Part shown: piece after piece, positions 1 to 9,083 of the stretch
Layout: each line of letters opens with the position of its first letter
Numbering within the stretch: position 1 is the first letter of the stretch
Origin: Ruegeria marisrubri
GTDB lineage: Bacteria; Pseudomonadota; Alphaproteobacteria; Rhodobacterales; Rhodobacteraceae
DNA: 64,000 nt
Direction of reading: 5' to 3'
Assembly: GCF_001507595.1 (NCBI RefSeq)
Contig: NZ_LQBQ01000038.1
Coordinates: 141,633-205,632, forward strand
Program-made: the position numbers and the translations under genes
Notes under the pieces: model-generated
What the model saw: only the letters and a program-made list of their open reading frames with translations
What the model was told of the DNA's origin: nothing
The model's database searches: none

Positions 1-1
1 C

Positions 2-2179
2 CTTCTGGATCTGACGGACAATCTGGTGGCCGGAGACGTGGTGCCGCCCGATGCGGTGGTGCGCCGCGACAGTGACGACCCCTATCTGGTGGTTGCCGCC
101 GACAAGGGCACGGCGACATTCTCGGACATCGCCAACGGAGTGGCCGCGGAATACGGCTTCTGGCTGGACGACGCCTTCGCCTCGGGTGGCTCGAACGGCT
201 ATGACCACAAGGGCATGGGCATTACGGCCCGCGGGGCGTGGGAGGCCGTAAAGCGCCATTTCCGCGAACTGGGCCAGGACACCCAGACCGAGCCGTTCGA
301 CGTGATCGGCGTCGGCGACATGTCGGGCGACGTGTTCGGCAACGGGATGCTGCTGTCCGAGCAGATCCGCCTGATCGCCGCATTCGATCACCGAGACATC
401 TTCATCGACCCGGACCCCGATCCGGCGTCGAGCTTCGCGGAACGAAAACGGCTGTTCGAAACGCCCCGGACAAGCTGGCAGGACTATGACACCAAGCTGA
501 TCTCGAAAGGCGGCGGGGTCTTTTCGCGCGCCTCCAAGTCGATCCAGCTGACGCCCGAGATCAAGAAGCTGACCGGTCTGAAGACGGACAAGGTCACGCC
601 CTTCCAGCTGATCAAGGCCATTCTGACCATGAAGGCCGACCTTCTCTGGTTCGGAGGCATCGGGACATATGTGAAGGCCTCGACCGAGACCAATGCCGAC
701 GCCGGCGACCGGGCGAATGACGCGATCCGGGTAGACGCGACCGAGCTGCGCGTGCGCGTGATCGGCGAAGGCGCCAACCTGGGCGTGACGCAGCGCGGGC
801 GGATCGAGCTTGCGCGCAAGGGTGTCAAGGTCAACACCGACGCGGTGGACAACTCGGCCGGGGTCGATTGCTCGGACCACGAGGTGAACATCAAGATCGC
901 GCTCGGCGCCGTGGTCGAGGCCGGCGACATGACGCCCAAGCAGCGCAACAACCTGCTGGCAAAGATGACCGACGAGGTTGCCGAACTGGTGCTGCGGGAC
1001 AATTACGACCAGACCCTGGCCATTTCGATCACCGAAGCGCGCGCCGCCGAGATGCTGGACGATCAGGCGCGCTTCATGCGCGCCCTCGAAGCCAGCGGCA
1101 ACCTGAACCGCGAGATCGAGTTGCTGCCGAGCGACGAGGCGATTGCCGAGCTCCGGGCCGCCGGGTTGGGCCTCACGCGGCCGGAAATCGCGGTGCTGGT
1201 GGCCTATGCCAAGATCGTCATCTTCGGCCAGCTCGTCGCCGCGCGCCTGCCGGATGACGAGTATTGCCAGCGGTTCCTGATCGACTACATGCCGACCCCG
1301 CTGCGCAAGAAATACCGCGATGCAATCCTCGCCCACCCCCTGCGGCGTGAAATCATCGCCACGGTGCTATCCAACGTAGTCGTGAACGAAGCCGGTCCGT
1401 CGCTGATCAACAGGATGAGCGAAGAGACCGGCGCCGGCCCGACCGGAGTCGTCAAGGCCTTCGTCATCGGCCGCGACATTTTCGAGATCGAGGCCCTGCG
1501 CGCTGAAATCAATGCGCTCGACAACAAGGTGCCGGCAGAGGCCCAGAACGAGATGCACCTGGCGCTGTCCGACATGATTGCCTCGCAAAGCCAGGCGACC
1601 ATTTCCCGCGCCAGCGACCACACGGTGGCCGAGGTGATCGCGATCTACAAGCCCGAGGTTTCGCGGATCACCGAGTGTGTCGGAGACCTTTTGAGTCCTT
1701 TCTCGCGCAAGAGAATGGAAAAACGTATCGCTGGCTTCATATCGGCTGGAGTGCCCAAGGAACTGGCCGGGCGGATCAGCAGGCTGGAATTCCTCGGGGG
1801 CGCGCTCGACATCGTGGATGTCGCGCGGCCCAGGAAACGCGACGTGATCGACGTGGCCGAAGCCTATTTTGCCGTCGGCGCCCGTTTCGGACTCGACTGG
1901 CTGAGAACGACGGCCCGTGGAATCGAACCGGCCGATCATTGGGAGCGCGTAGCGCTTGGCCGGCTGATAGCCGACCTGCGGTCGCAACAATCGCTGATCG
2001 CGGCGGCGGCGCTTGACATAGGTGAGGACAGGAAAGGGGCGGCCTGCGTCGATCGCTGGGCCGACGCCCATGCCGAAGCCGTGCGCCGAGCCGAACGAAT
2101 GGTTCAGGAACTGCGCGAAGGGGGCGCGCTGTCCATCGCCAAGCTTGCCGTTGCTTCGTCGCGATTCCGCAGCATCTGA
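2..2179 (+). CDS. NAD-specific glutamate dehydrogenase, large type, C-terminal part (5' end outside window)
   Basis: The frame is open from the first bases of the window and reads in mid-protein, so the true start lies upstream; about 725 residues are visible. The sequence matches the C-terminal half of the roughly 1600-residue, 180-kDa class of NAD-dependent glutamate dehydrogenase (Bac_GDH family), which interconverts glutamate and 2-oxoglutarate in the cytoplasm. Family-typical stretches include GVGDMSGDVFGNGML, LLWFGGIGTYVK and GEGANLGVTQRGRIE, which belong to the dinucleotide-binding catalytic region. The remaining residues are the family's long C-terminal region with no motif I can name. 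The gene ends about 110 bases before speA. Nothing suggests damage. The family call is secure; kinetics and the full domain set cannot be judged from a fragment. Confidence 0.93.
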   Translation, partial: LLDLTDNLVAGDVVPPDAVVRRDSDDPYLVVAADKGTATFSDIANGVAAEYGFWLDDAFASGGSNGYDHKGMGITARGAWEAVKRHFRELGQDTQTEPFDVIGVGDMSGDVFGNGMLLSEQIRLIAAFDHRDIFIDPDPDPASSFAERKRLFETPRTSWQDYDTKLISKGGGVFSRASKSIQLTPEIKKLTGLKTDKVTPFQLIKAILTMKADLLWFGGIGTYVKASTETNADAGDRANDAIRVDATELRVRVIGEGANLGVTQRGRIELARKGVKVNTDAVDNSAGVDCSDHEVNIKIALGAVVEAGDMTPKQRNNLLAKMTDEVAELVLRDNYDQTLAISITEARAAEMLDDQARFMRALEASGNLNREIELLPSDEAIAELRAAGLGLTRPEIAVLVAYAKIVIFGQLVAARLPDDEYCQRFLIDYMPTPLRKKYRDAILAHPLRREIIATVLSNVVVNEAGPSLINRMSEETGAGPTGVVKAFVIGRDIFEIEALRAEINALDNKVPAEAQNEMHLALSDMIASQSQATISRASDHTVAEVIAIYKPEVSRITECVGDLLSPFSRKRMEKRIAGFISAGVPKELAGRISRLEFLGGALDIVDVARPRKRDVIDVAEAYFAVGARFGLDWLRTTARGIEPADHWERVALGRLIADLRSQQSLIAAAALDIGEDRKGAACVDRWADAHAEAVRRAERMVQELREGGALSIAKLAVASSRFRSI

Positions 2180-2292
2180 GGCCGACGGCGGTTCGCGCGA
2201 GCAAGCGCCAGATAATGCTTGGAAGAATCAAATCCCTGCCTTAATGGCGTGGCGCACATTGGCCCGGCACTGAACGCAAAGGATTCACGTGG

Positions 2293-4182
2293 TTGAAACA
2301 CTCGTCTGATGCACCGCACTCCATCTACGGCGTGGAAAAATGGGGCAAGGGCCTCATCGAGGTGACGGAGGATGGCGAGATCGGGCTGCGCAACCCGCTT
2401 GCGCCCGAAACACCGGCCATCAGCCTGCCAGGTATCCTGCATGATCTGGACCAACGCGGCATCAAGTCTCCGATGATCCTGCGCGTCAGCTCCTACCTTG
2501 AGAGCGAAATTGCCCATATCAACGAAAGTTTCGCCAACGCGATTTCGCGCACGGGCTACAGGGGCAAGTACCGCGGCGTCTTTCCGATCAAGGTGAACCA
2601 GCAGGCACAGGTCGTCGACCGCATCGTCGAGTTCGGCAAGAAGTATGACTACGGGCTCGAGGCCGGCTCGAAGCCCGAGTTGGTGATCGCACTGGCGCAC
2701 CGGCTGGCCCGCGAGGCACTGATCGTCTGCAACGGCGTCAAGGACGCCGAATTCATCCAACTTGCCACCCTCAGCCGCAAGCTGGGCTTCAACACGGTGA
2801 TCGTTCTGGAAAGCCCGAAAGAGGCCGACACGGTCATCGAGGTCTACAACGAACTGGGCATCGAGCCGCTGCTGGGCGTGCGGGTAAAGCTGACCAACCA
2901 GATCAGCGGCAAGTGGGAGGAAAGCTCGGGCGACCGCTCGGCTTTCGGGATGAATACTGATCAGCTGGTCACGGTCATCGACAAGCTGCGCGACGCCGGG
3001 CTGCTGCACTGCCTTAAACTGCAGCATTCGCATCTGGGCAGCCAGGTGCCCGACGTCAATGACGTGCGCCGCGCCGTGGGCGAGGCCTGCCGCTACTACA
3101 CCGAACTGACGCGCGAGGGCGTGCCGCTCAGCCATCTGGATCTGGGCGGCGGCATGGGCGTGGATTACACGGGCGAAAAGAAGGCCACAGAGAACTCGAT
3201 CAACTACACGGTCGAAGAATACTGCGCCAATGTGGTGGAAACCGTGGCCTATGCCATGGACGAGGCCGGGGTGGACCACCCGACGCTGGTCACCGAGAGC
3301 GGGCGGGCGGTGGTTGCGACCTCGTCGATGCTGGTGTTCAACGTGCTGGAAAGCACGCTCTATGACGCGCCCAATGGCCCCGAGGTCGAAGACGGCGATC
3401 ACCACATGGTCGCGGACCTTGCCGCCGTGCATGGCTATCTCAGCCACGACCGCCTGCAGGAATGCTGGAACGACGCCACCTTCTATCGCAACGAGTTGCG
3501 CGCCCTGTTCCGCCGCGGATACGTGGATCTGCGCCAGATGGCCCGTGCCGAGCGGATCTACTTGTCGCTGATGGCGCGCATCAAGGCGCTGGTGGCCTCG
3601 GAAGAGGTCGAAACCGACGTGGACGACCAGCTCGAGAAACTGGCCGATATCTACCATTGCAACTTCTCGCTGTTCCAGTCGCTGCCGGATGTCTGGGCGA
3701 TCGACCAGTTGCACCCGATCGTGCCTTTGCAGATGCTGAACCAGGCTCCCGACCGCCGCTGCGTGCTGTCCGACATCACCTGTGACAGCGATGGCAAGAT
3801 CGACCGCTTCATCCTGACCGACGGTGTCTCTCCCAGCCTGCCGGTGCATACCCTGCCGGAAACGGAAGAATATTACATGGGAGTATTCTTCGTCGGCGCC
3901 TACCAGGAAACCCTTGGCGACCTGCACAACCTGTTCGGCGATACCAACGTGGTCACGATCGACCTGCGTCCCGACGGCGGCTTTGACCTGCTGCATGAAC
4001 AAGAAGGCGACACGATTTCCGAAGTCATGGCCTATGTCGAGTTCGACCCGTCGGACTGCGTCGCCGCCTTCCGCAAAATGGTGGACGAGGCGATCTCGAC
4101 CGGTACTCTGAAGGCCAAGGACCGAAAAACCCTGATGAGCGCTTACCGCGACAGCATCAACGGCTATACCTATTACGAATAA
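2293..4182 (+). CDS. speA: Biosynthetic arginine decarboxylase
   Basis: This 629-residue protein has the usual length of SpeA, the PLP enzyme that converts arginine to agmatine and CO2. The N-terminal element GKYRGVFPIKVNQQ carries the expected PLP-binding lysine, and the barrel and C-terminal beta domain follow in order; HSHLGSQ and DLGGGMGVDY are typical phosphate-binding or active-site stretches. I chose the TTG start because AAAGGA sits nine bases upstream and the protein then begins just before the conserved region. It is the first gene of a four-gene polyamine operon ending in agmatinase, so agmatine is probably turned into putrescine by the same transcript. The gap to the next gene is 24 bases and contains its ribosome-binding site. 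Confidence 0.95.
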   Translation: MKHSSDAPHSIYGVEKWGKGLIEVTEDGEIGLRNPLAPETPAISLPGILHDLDQRGIKSPMILRVSSYLESEIAHINESFANAISRTGYRGKYRGVFPIKVNQQAQVVDRIVEFGKKYDYGLEAGSKPELVIALAHRLAREALIVCNGVKDAEFIQLATLSRKLGFNTVIVLESPKEADTVIEVYNELGIEPLLGVRVKLTNQISGKWEESSGDRSAFGMNTDQLVTVIDKLRDAGLLHCLKLQHSHLGSQVPDVNDVRRAVGEACRYYTELTREGVPLSHLDLGGGMGVDYTGEKKATENSINYTVEEYCANVVETVAYAMDEAGVDHPTLVTESGRAVVATSSMLVFNVLESTLYDAPNGPEVEDGDHHMVADLAAVHGYLSHDRLQECWNDATFYRNELRALFRRGYVDLRQMARAERIYLSLMARIKALVASEEVETDVDDQLEKLADIYHCNFSLFQSLPDVWAIDQLHPIVPLQMLNQAPDRRCVLSDITCDSDGKIDRFILTDGVSPSLPVHTLPETEEYYMGVFFVGAYQETLGDLHNLFGDTNVVTIDLRPDGGFDLLHEQEGDTISEVMAYVEFDPSDCVAAFRKMVDEAISTGTLKAKDRKTLMSAYRDSINGYTYYE

Positions 4183-4206
4183 CCCCCGGCGAAAGGAGAT
4201 TTTCCC

Positions 4207-5418
4207 ATGGGCAAGACACTGGTTGTTGGCGCAGGTGGCGTCAGCCACGCCGCCGTGCACAAGATGGCGATGAATTCCGACATCTTCACTGACATCACCC
4301 TGGCCAGTCGCACGAAATCGAAATGCGACGCCATTGCCAAGTCGGTCAAAGAGCGCACCGGCGTCGATATCAAGACCGCCGAGCTCGACGCCTACAAGGT
4401 CGCCGACACGGTCAAGCTCATCAAGGAAACCGGGGCCGAGATCCTGGTGAACCTGGCCCTGCCCTATCAGGACTTGGTGCTGATGGATGCCTGCCTCGAG
4501 GCCGGGTGCCACTACCTCGACACCGCCAATTACGAGCCCGAGGACGAGGCCAAGTTCGAATACCACTGGCAGTGGGCCTATCAGGACAAGTTCAAGCAGG
4601 CCGGCCTGACCGCCATTCTGGGCTCGGGCTTCGACCCGGGCGTGACCAGCGTCTTTGCCAAGTGGCTCAAGAAACACAAGCTGGACACGATCCGCCAGAT
4701 CGACGTGCTGGACGCCAATGGCGGCCAGAACGATCAGGAATTCGCCACCAATTTCAACCCCGAGATCAACCTGCGCGAAGTGCTGGCCGACGCCCGTCAC
4801 TGGGAAAACGGCGAGTGGAAAGTGACGCCGGCCATGACCCACAAGGTCGAGTTCGACTTCCCCGGCATCGGCCCCAAGAACATGTACCTGATGTATCACG
4901 AGGAACTGGAGTCGCTCTCGACCCACTTCCCCGAGATCGAGCGCGCCCGCTTCTGGATGACCTTCGGCGATGCCTACATCACCCATGCCAAGGTGCTGCA
5001 GAATGTCGGCATGACCCGGATCGACCCGGTGGTCCACAACGGGGTCGAAATCATTCCGATCCAGTTCCTGAAAACCCTGCTGCCCGATCCCGGCGATCTG
5101 GGCGCCGAAACCAAGGGCAAGGCCTGCATCGGCGACATCGCCACCGGCCAGGCCAAGGACGGCTCGGGCGAAAAGACCTATTACATCTACAACATCTGCG
5201 ACCACGAAGAATGCTACCGCGAGGTCGGTTCGCAGGCGGTCAGCTACACCACCGGCGTCCCCGCCATGATCGGCGCGGCGCAGGTGCTGAAAGGCAACTG
5301 GCGCGAGCCGGGCGTGTGGAACATGGAACAGCTCGATCCGGATGATTTCATGGACATGCTCAACAAGCACGGCCTGCCTTGGCAGGTCCACGAACTCGAC
5401 GGCCCGGTCGAATTCTGA
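4207..5418 (+). CDS. Carboxynorspermidine/carboxyspermidine synthase (saccharopine dehydrogenase family)
   Basis: The 403-residue protein begins with a Rossmann motif, LVVGAGGVSHAAV, followed by the saccharopine-dehydrogenase-type fold. Members of this family reductively condense aspartate semialdehyde with a diamine using NADPH, giving carboxy(nor)spermidine. The gene lies between speA and nspC, whose product decarboxylates exactly that intermediate, which separates it from lysine-pathway relatives. AAAGGAG about nine bases before the ATG supports the start. The main product in Alphaproteobacteria is usually spermidine from putrescine, but the substrate cannot be read from sequence. It is cytoplasmic, with no signal peptide or membrane segment. 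Confidence 0.9.
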   Translation: MGKTLVVGAGGVSHAAVHKMAMNSDIFTDITLASRTKSKCDAIAKSVKERTGVDIKTAELDAYKVADTVKLIKETGAEILVNLALPYQDLVLMDACLEAGCHYLDTANYEPEDEAKFEYHWQWAYQDKFKQAGLTAILGSGFDPGVTSVFAKWLKKHKLDTIRQIDVLDANGGQNDQEFATNFNPEINLREVLADARHWENGEWKVTPAMTHKVEFDFPGIGPKNMYLMYHEELESLSTHFPEIERARFWMTFGDAYITHAKVLQNVGMTRIDPVVHNGVEIIPIQFLKTLLPDPGDLGAETKGKACIGDIATGQAKDGSGEKTYYIYNICDHEECYREVGSQAVSYTTGVPAMIGAAQVLKGNWREPGVWNMEQLDPDDFMDMLNKHGLPWQVHELDGPVEF

Positions 5419-5428
5419 GCTTTTCAGA

Positions 5429-5476
5429 CTTCATCTTTTTCCAAATACTCCGGGGGTCCGGGGGCAGCGCCCCCGG
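5429..5476 (+). repeat. Dispersed repeat copy 1 with GC-rich hairpin
   Basis: An AT-rich 23-base core (5429-5451, containing TTTTTCCAAATACTCC) is followed by a perfect hairpin: CCGGGGGC, loop AGC, GCCCCCGG (5458-5476). The core is identical over all 23 bases to the reverse complement of 29042-29064 and similar to 45692-45713. It fills the gap between the carboxynorspermidine synthase gene and nspC. The hairpin could attenuate transcription or stabilise an mRNA end, but there is no T-run after it. Confidence 0.8.
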
Positions 5477-5503
5477 CCTCTCCACCAATCGGAGGCGCCG
5501 GAC

Positions 5504-6673
5504 ATGACTCAATTGATGCAGACGCAGGCCGGAGACGCCGGAGCCTTCCGCAAATTCGACCTGACCCGCGTCCCCTCCCCCTGCTTCGTCGTCGACGAAA
5601 AGGCTGTGGAACGGAACCTGGCGGTGCTGGCCGATATCGGGGACCGTTCCGGCGCGCATATCCTGTCGGCGCTCAAGGCCTTTTCGATGTTCGCGCTGGC
5701 GCCACTGGTGCGCCAGTATCTCGGCGGCACCTGCGCCAGCGGCATCTACGAGACCCGGCTGGGCCGCGAGGAATATGGCGGCGAGGTCGCGACCTTCTGC
5801 GCGGGCTACAAGGACACCGACATCGACGAGATTCTTGCCCTGTCAGACCACATCATCTTCAACAGCCCCGCGCAGAAAGACCGCTTTCTGGCCAAGGCTC
5901 AGGCCGCCGGGCGGCAGGTCGGGCTGCGCATCAACCCCGAGCATTCCGAAGGCGAGGTCGCGAAATACGACCCCTGCGCCCCCTGCTCGCGCCTCGGCAC
6001 CCCGGTCAGCCAACTGGACGCCAAGGCGCTCCAGGGCGTGGACGGGCTGCACATGCACACGCTTTGCGAACAGGGGTTCGAACCGCTGGCGCGCACCTGG
6101 GCGGCGGTCGAGCCGAAACTCGCCCCCTTCCTGAACGGCCTGAAATGGCTCAATTTCGGCGGCGGCCACCACATCACCCGCAGCGACTATGACCGCGACG
6201 GGCTGGTGGACTTCATCAAGGCCATCCGCAAAAATTACGGCGTCGAGGTCTATCTGGAACCCGGCGAGGCGGTGGCGCTGGACGCGGGCATCCTGGTGGG
6301 CGAAATCCTCGACCTGCCGCACAACGGCATGGATCTGGCGATCACCGACATCTCGGCCACCTGCCACATGCCCGACGTGATCGAGGCCCCCTATCGCCCC
6401 GCGCTGATGGACGAGGCCGAAACCGGCCACACCTATCGTCTGGGCGGCCCCTCGTGCCTGGCGGGCGACGTGATCGGCGACTACACCTGGGCCGAGCCAC
6501 TGCGGATCGGGCAGCGTTTTGCCTTCCTCGATCAGGCGCATTACTCGATGGTCAAGACCAACACGTTCAACGGCGTGCCACTGCCCACGATCGCCCTGTG
6601 GAACAGCGAAACCGACGCGCTGAAGATCATCAGGGAATTCGGCTACGACGACTTCAAAGAGAGGCTTTCATGA
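5504..6673 (+). CDS. nspC: Carboxynorspermidine decarboxylase
   Basis: This 389-residue fold-type III PLP enzyme removes CO2 from carboxynorspermidine or carboxyspermidine to give norspermidine or spermidine. The PLP lysine is in LSALKAFSM near residue 50, and LNFGGGHHI and YLEPGEAVALDAG match the family's phosphate- and substrate-binding segments. The open frame extends upstream, but the ATG at 5504 is preceded by GGAGG with eight-base spacing, and the upstream extension would translate the repeat and hairpin, so 5504 is preferred. Its stop overlaps the start of speB (ATGA), which implies coupled translation. The length is normal for NspC and no key residue appears lost. Confidence 0.94.
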   Translation: MTQLMQTQAGDAGAFRKFDLTRVPSPCFVVDEKAVERNLAVLADIGDRSGAHILSALKAFSMFALAPLVRQYLGGTCASGIYETRLGREEYGGEVATFCAGYKDTDIDEILALSDHIIFNSPAQKDRFLAKAQAAGRQVGLRINPEHSEGEVAKYDPCAPCSRLGTPVSQLDAKALQGVDGLHMHTLCEQGFEPLARTWAAVEPKLAPFLNGLKWLNFGGGHHITRSDYDRDGLVDFIKAIRKNYGVEVYLEPGEAVALDAGILVGEILDLPHNGMDLAITDISATCHMPDVIEAPYRPALMDEAETGHTYRLGGPSCLAGDVIGDYTWAEPLRIGQRFAFLDQAHYSMVKTNTFNGVPLPTIALWNSETDALKIIREFGYDDFKERLS

Positions 6674-7512
6674 GCATTTTCCTCGACAGCGAACTGACCG
6701 AGGCCGAACGCAGCGAAGACGCCCGGTTCCGCGTGATCCCGGTGCCGCTGGAACGCACGGTCTCCTACGGCTCGGGCACGGCAAACGGCCCCGCCGCCAT
6801 CATCGAGGCCAGCAATGAACTCGAACGCATCACGGGCCACGCGGAACCCTGCGTCGAGGGCATTTTCACCGAAGCCCCGTTGGATTGCGACGGCCCGCTG
6901 CCGGACGTCATGGAGCATCTGGCCCAGCGCACCCAAGCCGCCGTCCGCGCCGGCAAGGTGCCGGTCACGCTGGGCGGGGAACACTCGCTCAGCTATGGCG
7001 CGGTCATGGGCGTGGCGCGCGCCCTGGGCCAGCCCCTCGGCATCGTGCAGATCGACGCCCATGCCGACCTGCGCAACGCCTACCAGGGGGAAAGACACAG
7101 CCATGCCTCGGTCATGCACCTGCTGGCCGAAGAAGGCATACGACTGGCCCAGTTCGGTGTCCGCGCCTTTTGCGAGGAAGAGGCCCAGAGCCGCCTGCGC
7201 CACCACGTCTTCCACGTCGATGCCGAGGAACTGGTGACCGGCAACATCCACGCGGTCGACCTGCCCGAGGATTTCCCCGAACTGGTCTATGTCAGCTTTG
7301 ACGTCGACGGGCTTGATCCGTCGCTGATGCCCGCCACCGGCACCCCGGTTCCGGGCGGGCTGGGATACTACCAGGCGCTGCATCTGGTCGAGCACGCCCT
7401 GAAGGGCCGCCGCTGCGTCGGCTTCGACGTGGTGGAACTGGCCCCCGACGGCAATGCGGCGTGGGATTTCACCGCCGCGCAGATCGTCTATCGCCTGATG
7501 GCCTCCTGCTAG
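6670..7512 (+). CDS. speB: Agmatinase / ureohydrolase
   Basis: The 280-residue arginase-fold protein carries the binuclear-manganese motifs GGEHSLSY, DAHADLR and SFDVDGLDPS in the right order. In this operon the natural role is agmatine to putrescine plus urea, the step after SpeA; the family also contains arginase and guanidinobutyrase, so specificity is inferred from context. The start overlaps the nspC stop by four bases (ATGA). The stop codon overlaps, within a palindromic CTAG, the stop of the HD-domain gene on the other strand, so the two units converge with no room for a separate terminator. Confidence 0.92.
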   Translation: MSIFLDSELTEAERSEDARFRVIPVPLERTVSYGSGTANGPAAIIEASNELERITGHAEPCVEGIFTEAPLDCDGPLPDVMEHLAQRTQAAVRAGKVPVTLGGEHSLSYGAVMGVARALGQPLGIVQIDAHADLRNAYQGERHSHASVMHLLAEEGIRLAQFGVRAFCEEEAQSRLRHHVFHVDAEELVTGNIHAVDLPEDFPELVYVSFDVDGLDPSLMPATGTPVPGGLGYYQALHLVEHALKGRRCVGFDVVELAPDGNAAWDFTAAQIVYRLMASC

Positions 7513-8111
7513 TCCTCGGCAGTTTCGTTGAGCTCCATGTGCCCCTCGCCCTTGTTCAGGATGCGGCGCAACATGGGTTCGAAGAACTCGAGCGGCTTGG
7601 TCGGGTAATCCGGGTCAAACGCCTTCTGATCGTATTCATGGCAGAAATAGCGGCAGTCCTCCCAATAGGGGCTGTCGCGGTACTTGTCGCGCGCGTTCCG
7701 GTCTCCGCCCAGGAAATGGTTGTAGTAATAGCCCTGGAACACGCAGTGGTGTTTCAGGATCCAGTGCGTTTTTTCGCTGACATAGGGCTTCATCATCGCC
7801 GCAGCCAGCTCACCGTGGTTGTAGGGGGACAGGATGTCGCCCACGTCATGCACCAGCGCCGCGATCACGATTTCCTCGTCGGCGCCATCCTCGTAGGCGC
7901 GCGTCGCCGCCTGCAGGCAATGCTGGTAGCGGTTGATCGGATAGGGCGTCCATTCTTCGTCCAGTGACCGGATGGCGTCGAGAATACGGTCCGGCAGGGC
8001 GGCATTGTAGGCATCCTCATAGTCCATGACCGCAAGGAAATCCTCCTTGGTGGCGTTTTCGAAACTGGTCCAGGTGGGTTTGTGGCTTTTGTCCAGCATT
8101 GCGCGTCCCAT
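7509..8111 (-). CDS. HD-domain protein, PhnZ/TmpB-like di-iron oxygenase candidate
   Basis: A 200-residue all-alpha HD-domain protein. Visible candidate metal ligands are His64 (YQHCLQ), His88-Asp89 (LVHDVGD), His99, His121 or His122 (LKHHCVF) and Asp161 (EYDQKAFDP). That six-ligand pattern fits the mixed-valent di-iron HD oxygenases (inositol oxygenase, PhnZ, TmpB), which cleave C-C or C-P bonds, better than HD phosphohydrolases. It is divergent from a LysR-type gene that could control it. No phosphonate genes are visible nearby, so an organophosphonate role is only a hypothesis. The start could also be the ATG four codons downstream. Family confidence is fair, substrate unknown. Confidence 0.65.
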   Translation of the reverse strand: MGRAMLDKSHKPTWTSFENATKEDFLAVMDYEDAYNAALPDRILDAIRSLDEEWTPYPINRYQHCLQAATRAYEDGADEEIVIAALVHDVGDILSPYNHGELAAAMMKPYVSEKTHWILKHHCVFQGYYYNHFLGGDRNARDKYRDSPYWEDCRYFCHEYDQKAFDPDYPTKPLEFFEPMLRRILNKGEGHMELNETAED

Positions 8112-8171
8112 GAATAATGTTGCGCGGTGACGATAACCGCTTTCAGGTTACACAAAAAATGAATTGATTTT

Positions 8172-8182
8172 ATCGAACCGAT
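8172..8182. promoter_or_regulatory. Possible LysR-type operator in the divergent promoter
   Basis: A perfect short palindrome ATCG-AAC-CGAT lies in the 87-base AT-rich gap between the HD-domain gene and the LysR gene. LysR regulators often bind dyads at such divergent promoters. The assignment rests on position and symmetry alone. Confidence 0.35.
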
Positions 8183-8198
8183 GAAAAAATAGTTTCGA

Positions 8199-9083
8199 AT
8201 GCAGATAAAGGCGCTTGAAACCTTCCTGTGCGTGGCCGAGTGCGGCGGCTTTCACGCGGCGGCCCGAAAGATGCACGTCACGCAAACCGCCGTCAGCGCG
8301 AGGATCCGCAGCATCGAAGAGGCCGTGGGCCACCCCCTGTTCACACGCGGCGCGGGCGGCACCAACCTGACCGAGTTCGGCCACCGATTTCGCCCCTATG
8401 CCGAACAGATGGTGTCGCTCTGGGCCTATGCCTCGCGCGAACTACCGGGGCAGAACCCCAGCCGGGTGTCGATCCGGCTTGGGGCGCAGCTCAGCATCTG
8501 GGATCCCCTGCTGGTCGATCTCGCCATCAGCCTCGAGGAGAATTTCGGGAAGCTCCTGCTGACACTGAACTACGACCACGACCTGAACATGATCGAGGCG
8601 GTCGGAACGCATGTGCTGGATGCGGCACTGACCCATGAACGCCCCCGCGACGGCCGCATCGTTTTCGAGGAGCTGGCACCCGAGCGTCTGATCCTTGTCG
8701 AAACGCCCGGGCCATCCGTGGACGGCGGAGAAACGCTGTTCGTCGATCTGGAGCTTGGCGAGCAATACCGCCAGCATGTCCGCGCCATCGCGCGCGCGGC
8801 AGAGGGGCAGGCGATTTTCCTGGGCAACTGCATGATGGCGCTGCGCTATCTGCTGCGGCGCGGCGGGCGGGGATATTTTCCCGACTACGTCGTGGCGCAA
8901 CATCTGCGCTCTGACGAGTTGCGTCCGGTTCCCGGCGCGCCCGACCTGATGCTGCCGCTCTACCTCGTGTTTCACCCGGACATGTCCCGGCACGCGCAGT
9001 TCGACGAACTCCTGACCTGTTTGAACGCGCTGCGCAGCGCCCCCGATCCCGGTGCCGGAGCGGGGGCGCAAACCCGCTACTGA
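8199..9083 (+). CDS. LysR-family transcriptional regulator
   Basis: This 294-residue protein has an N-terminal winged helix-turn-helix (FHAAARKMHVTQTAVSARI, residues about 15-35) and a C-terminal effector-binding domain of normal LysR length. It is divergent from the HD-domain gene with only 87 bases between them, the usual arrangement for a LysR protein that controls its neighbour. Its 3' end overlaps the stop of the convergent protease gene by seven bases. The effector cannot be predicted. Confidence 0.9.
   Translation: MQIKALETFLCVAECGGFHAAARKMHVTQTAVSARIRSIEEAVGHPLFTRGAGGTNLTEFGHRFRPYAEQMVSLWAYASRELPGQNPSRVSIRLGAQLSIWDPLLVDLAISLEENFGKLLLTLNYDHDLNMIEAVGTHVLDAALTHERPRDGRIVFEELAPERLILVETPGPSVDGGETLFVDLELGEQYRQHVRAIARAAEGQAIFLGNCMMALRYLLRRGGRGYFPDYVVAQHLRSDELRPVPGAPDLMLPLYLVFHPDMSRHAQFDELLTCLNALRSAPDPGAGAGAQTRY

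Noticed and set aside
2104..5391. A very long open frame on the minus strand (about 1095 codons) opposite speA and the carboxynorspermidine synthase gene
   Set aside because: It is antisense to two well-identified genes, is rich in His, Val and Gly as antisense frames of GC-rich genes are, and has no recognisable domain.
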